From SZUA-448 sp045593785 (lineage in GTDB: Bacteria > Bacillota > Clostridia > Lachnospirales > Lachnospiraceae): 7,531 nt of DNA. Shown in pieces: positions 6,309 to 7,531 of the stretch (the stretch's first letter is position 1; the number at the start of each line of letters is the position of its first letter). The stretch lies in NCBI GenBank assembly GCA_045593785.1, contig JAZNXH010000090.1, positions 1 to 7,531 of the forward strand, in the 5' to 3' direction. Below the pieces are notes generated by a model. It did not search any database, had not been told where the DNA came from, and worked only from the letters and a program-made list of their open reading frames with translations. A program made the position numbers and the translations under genes.

Positions 6309-6646
6309 CCCGCCATCTTTCCCTGTTCCGCATTACGAAAATTCATCGTCCACTTGCTATCCGTCAGATAATGCACCAGCTTCACATCAAACTTCTGTCC
6401 CAAAAGTGATATCCTGCAATCAAACTCATCCGTCGGAACTCCGGCATAATTCTTCCTCTCATAGTAATTCACCTGAATATTCCGGATGGTGATAATCTCA
6501 CCATCGTCTTCGTTCTGCACCTTTATCATAAGGGGCATAATCTTACCGGAGGAGGTAAACCAGCATTCACAAGCAACCGGTAGCGGTTTGCCGCGCACGA
6601 CCCCGGCATCCGGTTCCTTTACCGTATCACCCGTCTGAAACAGCAT
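6299..6646 (-). CDS. conserved-looking protein of unknown function, candidate LexA-regulated gene
   Basis: I do not recognise a named family for this 115-residue protein. It has no signal peptide or membrane helix and looks like a small, mainly beta, soluble protein. Alternating hydrophobic stretches IMPLMIKVQNEDDGEIITIRNIQVNYYE, FDCRISLLGQKFDVKLVHYL and KWTMNF suggest a compact barrel or sandwich. Cys26, Cys28 and Cys78 do not form a clear metal site. The C-terminal ten residues look disordered. ATG at 6646 is fixed by an in-frame stop just upstream and by AAAGGAGGAG 9-11 nt before it; a nearer ATG at 6653 opens only an eight-codon frame. It has its own promoter, with a LexA-like operator in the spacer, suggesting induction by DNA damage. 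It is convergent with the cyclase gene and shares the terminator region with it. Confidence 0.75.
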   Translation of the reverse strand: MLFQTGDTVKEPDAGVVRGKPLPVACECWFTSSGKIMPLMIKVQNEDDGEIITIRNIQVNYYERKNYAGVPTDEFDCRISLLGQKFDVKLVHYLTDSKWTMNFRNAEQGKMAGLK

Positions 6647-6681
6647 ATGGCATCACTCCTCCTTTCTTCTTTCGTGATGCC

Positions 6682-6710
6682 ATAATACCAAACAAACGTT
6701 CGGTAGTCAA
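6682..6710 (-). promoter_or_regulatory. SigA-type promoter of the 115-residue unknown gene
   Basis: On the minus strand TTGACT (6710-6705), a spacer of exactly 17 bp and TATTAT (6687-6682) each match five of six consensus bases. The -35 begins 10 bp after the stop codon of the upstream 53-codon gene, so this gene has its own start point near 6675. The leader of about 30 nt contains the AAAGGAGG ribosome binding site. Confidence 0.7.
6687..6704. promoter_or_regulatory. LexA (DinR)-like SOS operator within the promoter spacer
   Basis: The minus strand reads CGAAC-GTTT-GTTTG (6702-6689), against the Gram-positive LexA consensus CGAAC-N4-GTTYG. The dyad extends outward to ACC/GGT, giving 7-bp arms with one mismatch (ACCAAAC-AAAC-GTTCGGT on the plus strand). 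It lies wholly between the -35 and -10 hexamers, the classic place for LexA repression. One of the less constrained middle positions departs from the RNRY preference. No other equally good copy was seen in the window. Confidence 0.6.
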
Positions 6711-6719
6711 GACAGAACA

Positions 6720-6881
6720 TTATTTACCAGCTGTCACCGTTCGCAGATGCTGCCGTAGCAGACGGAGTTTCATCTCTAACTCCATCCGTCTTACTTCCCG
6801 ACGTAGTAACTTCTGCAATTCTTCTTCCTCTTTCGAAATCAATTCTGTCATTTCATAAGGAAAGGTTTTAGTCTCTGCCAT
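6720..6881 (-). CDS. small charged helical protein of unknown function
   Basis: This encodes a 53-residue protein. After a short N-terminal part (MAETKTFPYEMTEL), residues 15-48 are almost wholly Glu, Lys, Arg and Leu (EEEELQKLLRREVRRMELEMK) with leucine spacing typical of an amphipathic helix or short coiled coil. That suggests a small binding partner or oligomeriser rather than an enzyme. I do not recognise a family. ATG at 6881 has GGAGG 9 nt upstream; the longer frame from 6905 begins upstream of that site and is unlikely. It overlaps the last 14 bp of the preceding 39-codon gene in another frame, a sign of coupled translation. The next promoter starts 10 bp past its stop codon. Confidence 0.6.
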   Translation of the reverse strand: MAETKTFPYEMTELISKEEEELQKLLRREVRRMELEMKLRLLRQHLRTVTAGK

Positions 6882-6987
6882 ATTCCATCTCCTCCAAAGT
6901 CTCATCTAATTCGTTCACATCACACGAACATACAAACGTTCCATTTACGTAAATCTCATAATGTTCTTTTACTCTGCGTACTACCAT
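6868..6987 (-). CDS. very small protein (39 residues) of unknown function
   Basis: This frame encodes MVVRRVKEHYEIYVNG followed by TFVCSCDVNELDETLEEMEYGRD. ATG at 6987 has an excellent AAGGGAGG site 5 nt upstream, and the start of the next small gene overlaps its end; those two facts are the main evidence that it is real. The peptide has a basic start, a YEIYVNGTFVCSCD stretch that would form a beta-hairpin with two cysteines two residues apart, and an acidic helical tail. Small proteins of this general pattern occur in Lachnospiraceae genomes, but I cannot assign a family or function. Confidence 0.6.
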   Translation of the reverse strand: MVVRRVKEHYEIYVNGTFVCSCDVNELDETLEEMEYGRD

Positions 6988-7003
6988 ACTTTCCTCCCTT
7001 TCT

Positions 7004-7125
7004 CATTGCTTTTATCGCAATGCGTCTGGTTATTGCCAGTTCAATCTTGTCTTTTGCTTACAAGTTGATAATACGCCACGTGCTGTACGATAATCCGTAC
7101 AATTAAGTTTGAAGGAAAGTCTTTC
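7004..7125. repeat. run of five short inverted repeats before the small-gene pair
   Basis: The pairs are CATTGC/GCAATG (7004-7009, 7017-7022), CTGG/CCAG (7026-7029, 7036-7039), CTTGT/ACAAG (7046-7050, 7060-7064), TGTACG/CGTACA (7084-7089, 7096-7101) and GAAAG/CTTTC (7115-7119, 7121-7125). Together they could form a structured leader on the minus strand, or the TGTACG dyad could be an operator. Each alone is short, so part of this may be chance. Confidence 0.4.
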
Positions 7126-7216
7126 ATTGTAAATTTAAATGCAACTTTTTCTCTATATATGACCTTGCAAACTTGCATTTACTTCTGCAAACCCTCCATT
7201 TTCATAAAAATATTTC

Positions 7217-7245
7217 CAATAAAAATGGCAGGGAACTTCCCTGCC
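7217..7245 (-). terminator. terminator of the DUF3795-like gene
   Basis: GGCAGGGA (7227-7234) and TCCCTGCC (7238-7245) form an 8-bp GC-rich perfect stem with a 3-nt loop. On the minus strand it is followed by ATTTTTATT. It lies about 100 nt downstream of the stop codon of the rightmost gene. The U tract is present only on the minus side, so it is directional. Confidence 0.85.
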
Positions 7246-7252
7246 GGTAGAT

Positions 7253-7293
7253 GGACCAGGGTCTTACGACCAGCCCAAACAGCATTGCTGCTG
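7253..7293 (-). other. two adjacent hairpins with GNRA tetraloops in the 3' region of the DUF3795-like gene
   Basis: Read on the minus strand, CAGCA-GCAA-TGCTG (7293-7280) is followed by GGTC-GTAA-GACC (7271-7260). The second is extended by an outer GGGCT/GGTCC helix around a 2-nt bulge (7276-7253). Both loops fit the GNRA pattern, and the terminator stem comes 8 nt later. This could be a structured 3' untranslated region or a small RNA released from it. I cannot match it to a known RNA family. Confidence 0.45.
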
Positions 7294-7342
7294 AATTATA
7301 TATTCATTATAAACATAATATTTCCCAGTGCCACTCAAGCTA

Positions 7343-7531
7343 TTATCTTGGCTCATACTGCCACGGTACATAGGGCAAGATTCCCCAAGTAATCTCATCT
7401 GCGTAATGCACTTCAGTATGTATCATGGAGCGGTAGTCCGCTGAAGTTGCCTTGATACACGGAAATTCACTGCATTTTTTACACTCCGTAAGTCCTCTCT
7501 GCGGCGCACAGCTCTTTGCATTACACGAACC
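7343..7531 (-). CDS. C-terminal part of a cysteine-rich DUF3795-like protein (5' end outside window)
   Basis: An open frame enters from the right edge and runs 62 codons to a tandem stop, TAA-TAG. The cysteine pattern CNAKSC, then CKKCSEFPC (Cys3, Cys8, Cys17, Cys20 and Cys25 of the visible part) matches the C-terminal half of DUF3795-type proteins, which carry a CxxC...ECxEFPC signature and probably bind a metal or iron-sulfur cluster. After it comes an aromatic-rich tail ending WGILPYVPWQYEPR. The start codon, the N-terminal cysteines and any promoter lie beyond the window. A terminator follows at 7217-7245. The biological role of the family is not established. Confidence 0.75.
   Translation of the reverse strand, partial: GSCNAKSCAPQRGLTECKKCSEFPCIKATSADYRSMIHTEVHYADEITWGILPYVPWQYEPR

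Larger units (their letters stand above)
6988..7342. other. non-coding stretch of inverted repeats between the small genes and the DUF3795-like gene
   Basis: No convincing gene lies here. From left to right it holds the ribosome binding site of the 39-codon gene, five short inverted repeats at 7004-7125, a 9-bp inverted repeat (7136-7144 with 7173-7181), the terminator of the rightmost gene (7217-7245) and two hairpins with GNRA-type loops (7253-7293). I found no good SigA promoter for the two small genes, so they may rely on a weak or alternative promoter or on read-through past the terminator. Confidence 0.55.

Noticed and set aside
6928..6941. Second LexA-like sequence GGAAC-GTTT-GTATG inside the 39-codon gene
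   Set aside because: It resembles the promoter box, but the right arm is broken, it lies within a coding region and there is no promoter around it.
7041..7178. 45-codon minus-strand frame beginning MQVCKVIYREKVAF
   Set aside because: The nearest GGAGGG is 13 nt from the ATG, too far for normal use. The peptide is unlike any family I know, and the region is dominated by inverted repeats.
7159..7392. 77-codon plus-strand frame across the terminator and the DUF3795-like gene end
   Set aside because: It runs through a terminator stem and opposite a better-supported cysteine-rich frame, with no ribosome binding site.
1..7531. Mobile element, phage or CRISPR content
   Set aside because: I found no transposase, integrase, phage structural gene, long terminal repeats or regularly spaced repeat array. 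The toxin-antitoxin pair alone is not evidence of mobility.

Overview
The window looks like chromosomal DNA from an anaerobic Gram-positive clostridium, most likely a Lachnospiraceae member (Roseburia/Agathobacter/Lachnospira-like). This is inferred from the AT-rich intergenic sequence, strong purine-rich ribosome binding sites before nearly every gene, consensus SigA-type promoters, and the protein families present. No species can be named from the sequence alone. There are no rRNA or tRNA genes, CRISPR arrays, transposases or phage genes.

Layout on the minus strand, read right to left from about 5050 to the left edge: (i) a methyl-accepting chemotaxis protein (3215-4939) with a possible SigD/sigma-28-type promoter and a downstream terminator; (ii) a hicA-hicB toxin-antitoxin pair (2392-3001) behind a perfect SigA promoter that carries repeated GGTGTCA boxes; (iii) a probable ECF regulatory cassette of sigma factor (1690-2250), membrane-anchored anti-sigma-like protein with an Ig-like C-terminal domain (953-1678) and cytoplasmic alpha/beta hydrolase (13-894). 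The cassette is preceded by an ECF-type promoter (TGTGAC-N17-CGTC), which suggests autoregulation.

Divergent from the chemoreceptor, on the plus strand, is a multi-pass membrane diguanylate cyclase (5140-6270) with an intact GGDEF signature but no recognisable RxxD inhibitory site. A strong hairpin terminator follows it. The chemoreceptor and cyclase share a 200-bp intergenic region and both act in motile-to-sessile control.

The right end (6299-7531, minus strand) is the least understood part. It holds the 3' end of a cysteine-rich DUF3795-like gene (cut by the window edge) with a hairpin-rich 3' region and a terminator. A 175-bp stretch full of short inverted repeats follows, then two overlapping very small genes (39 and 53 codons), then a 115-residue protein of unknown function. 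The last gene has its own SigA promoter whose spacer contains a near-consensus Gram-positive LexA (DinR) box, so it is a candidate DNA-damage-inducible gene. This is the best lead in the window for something undescribed.
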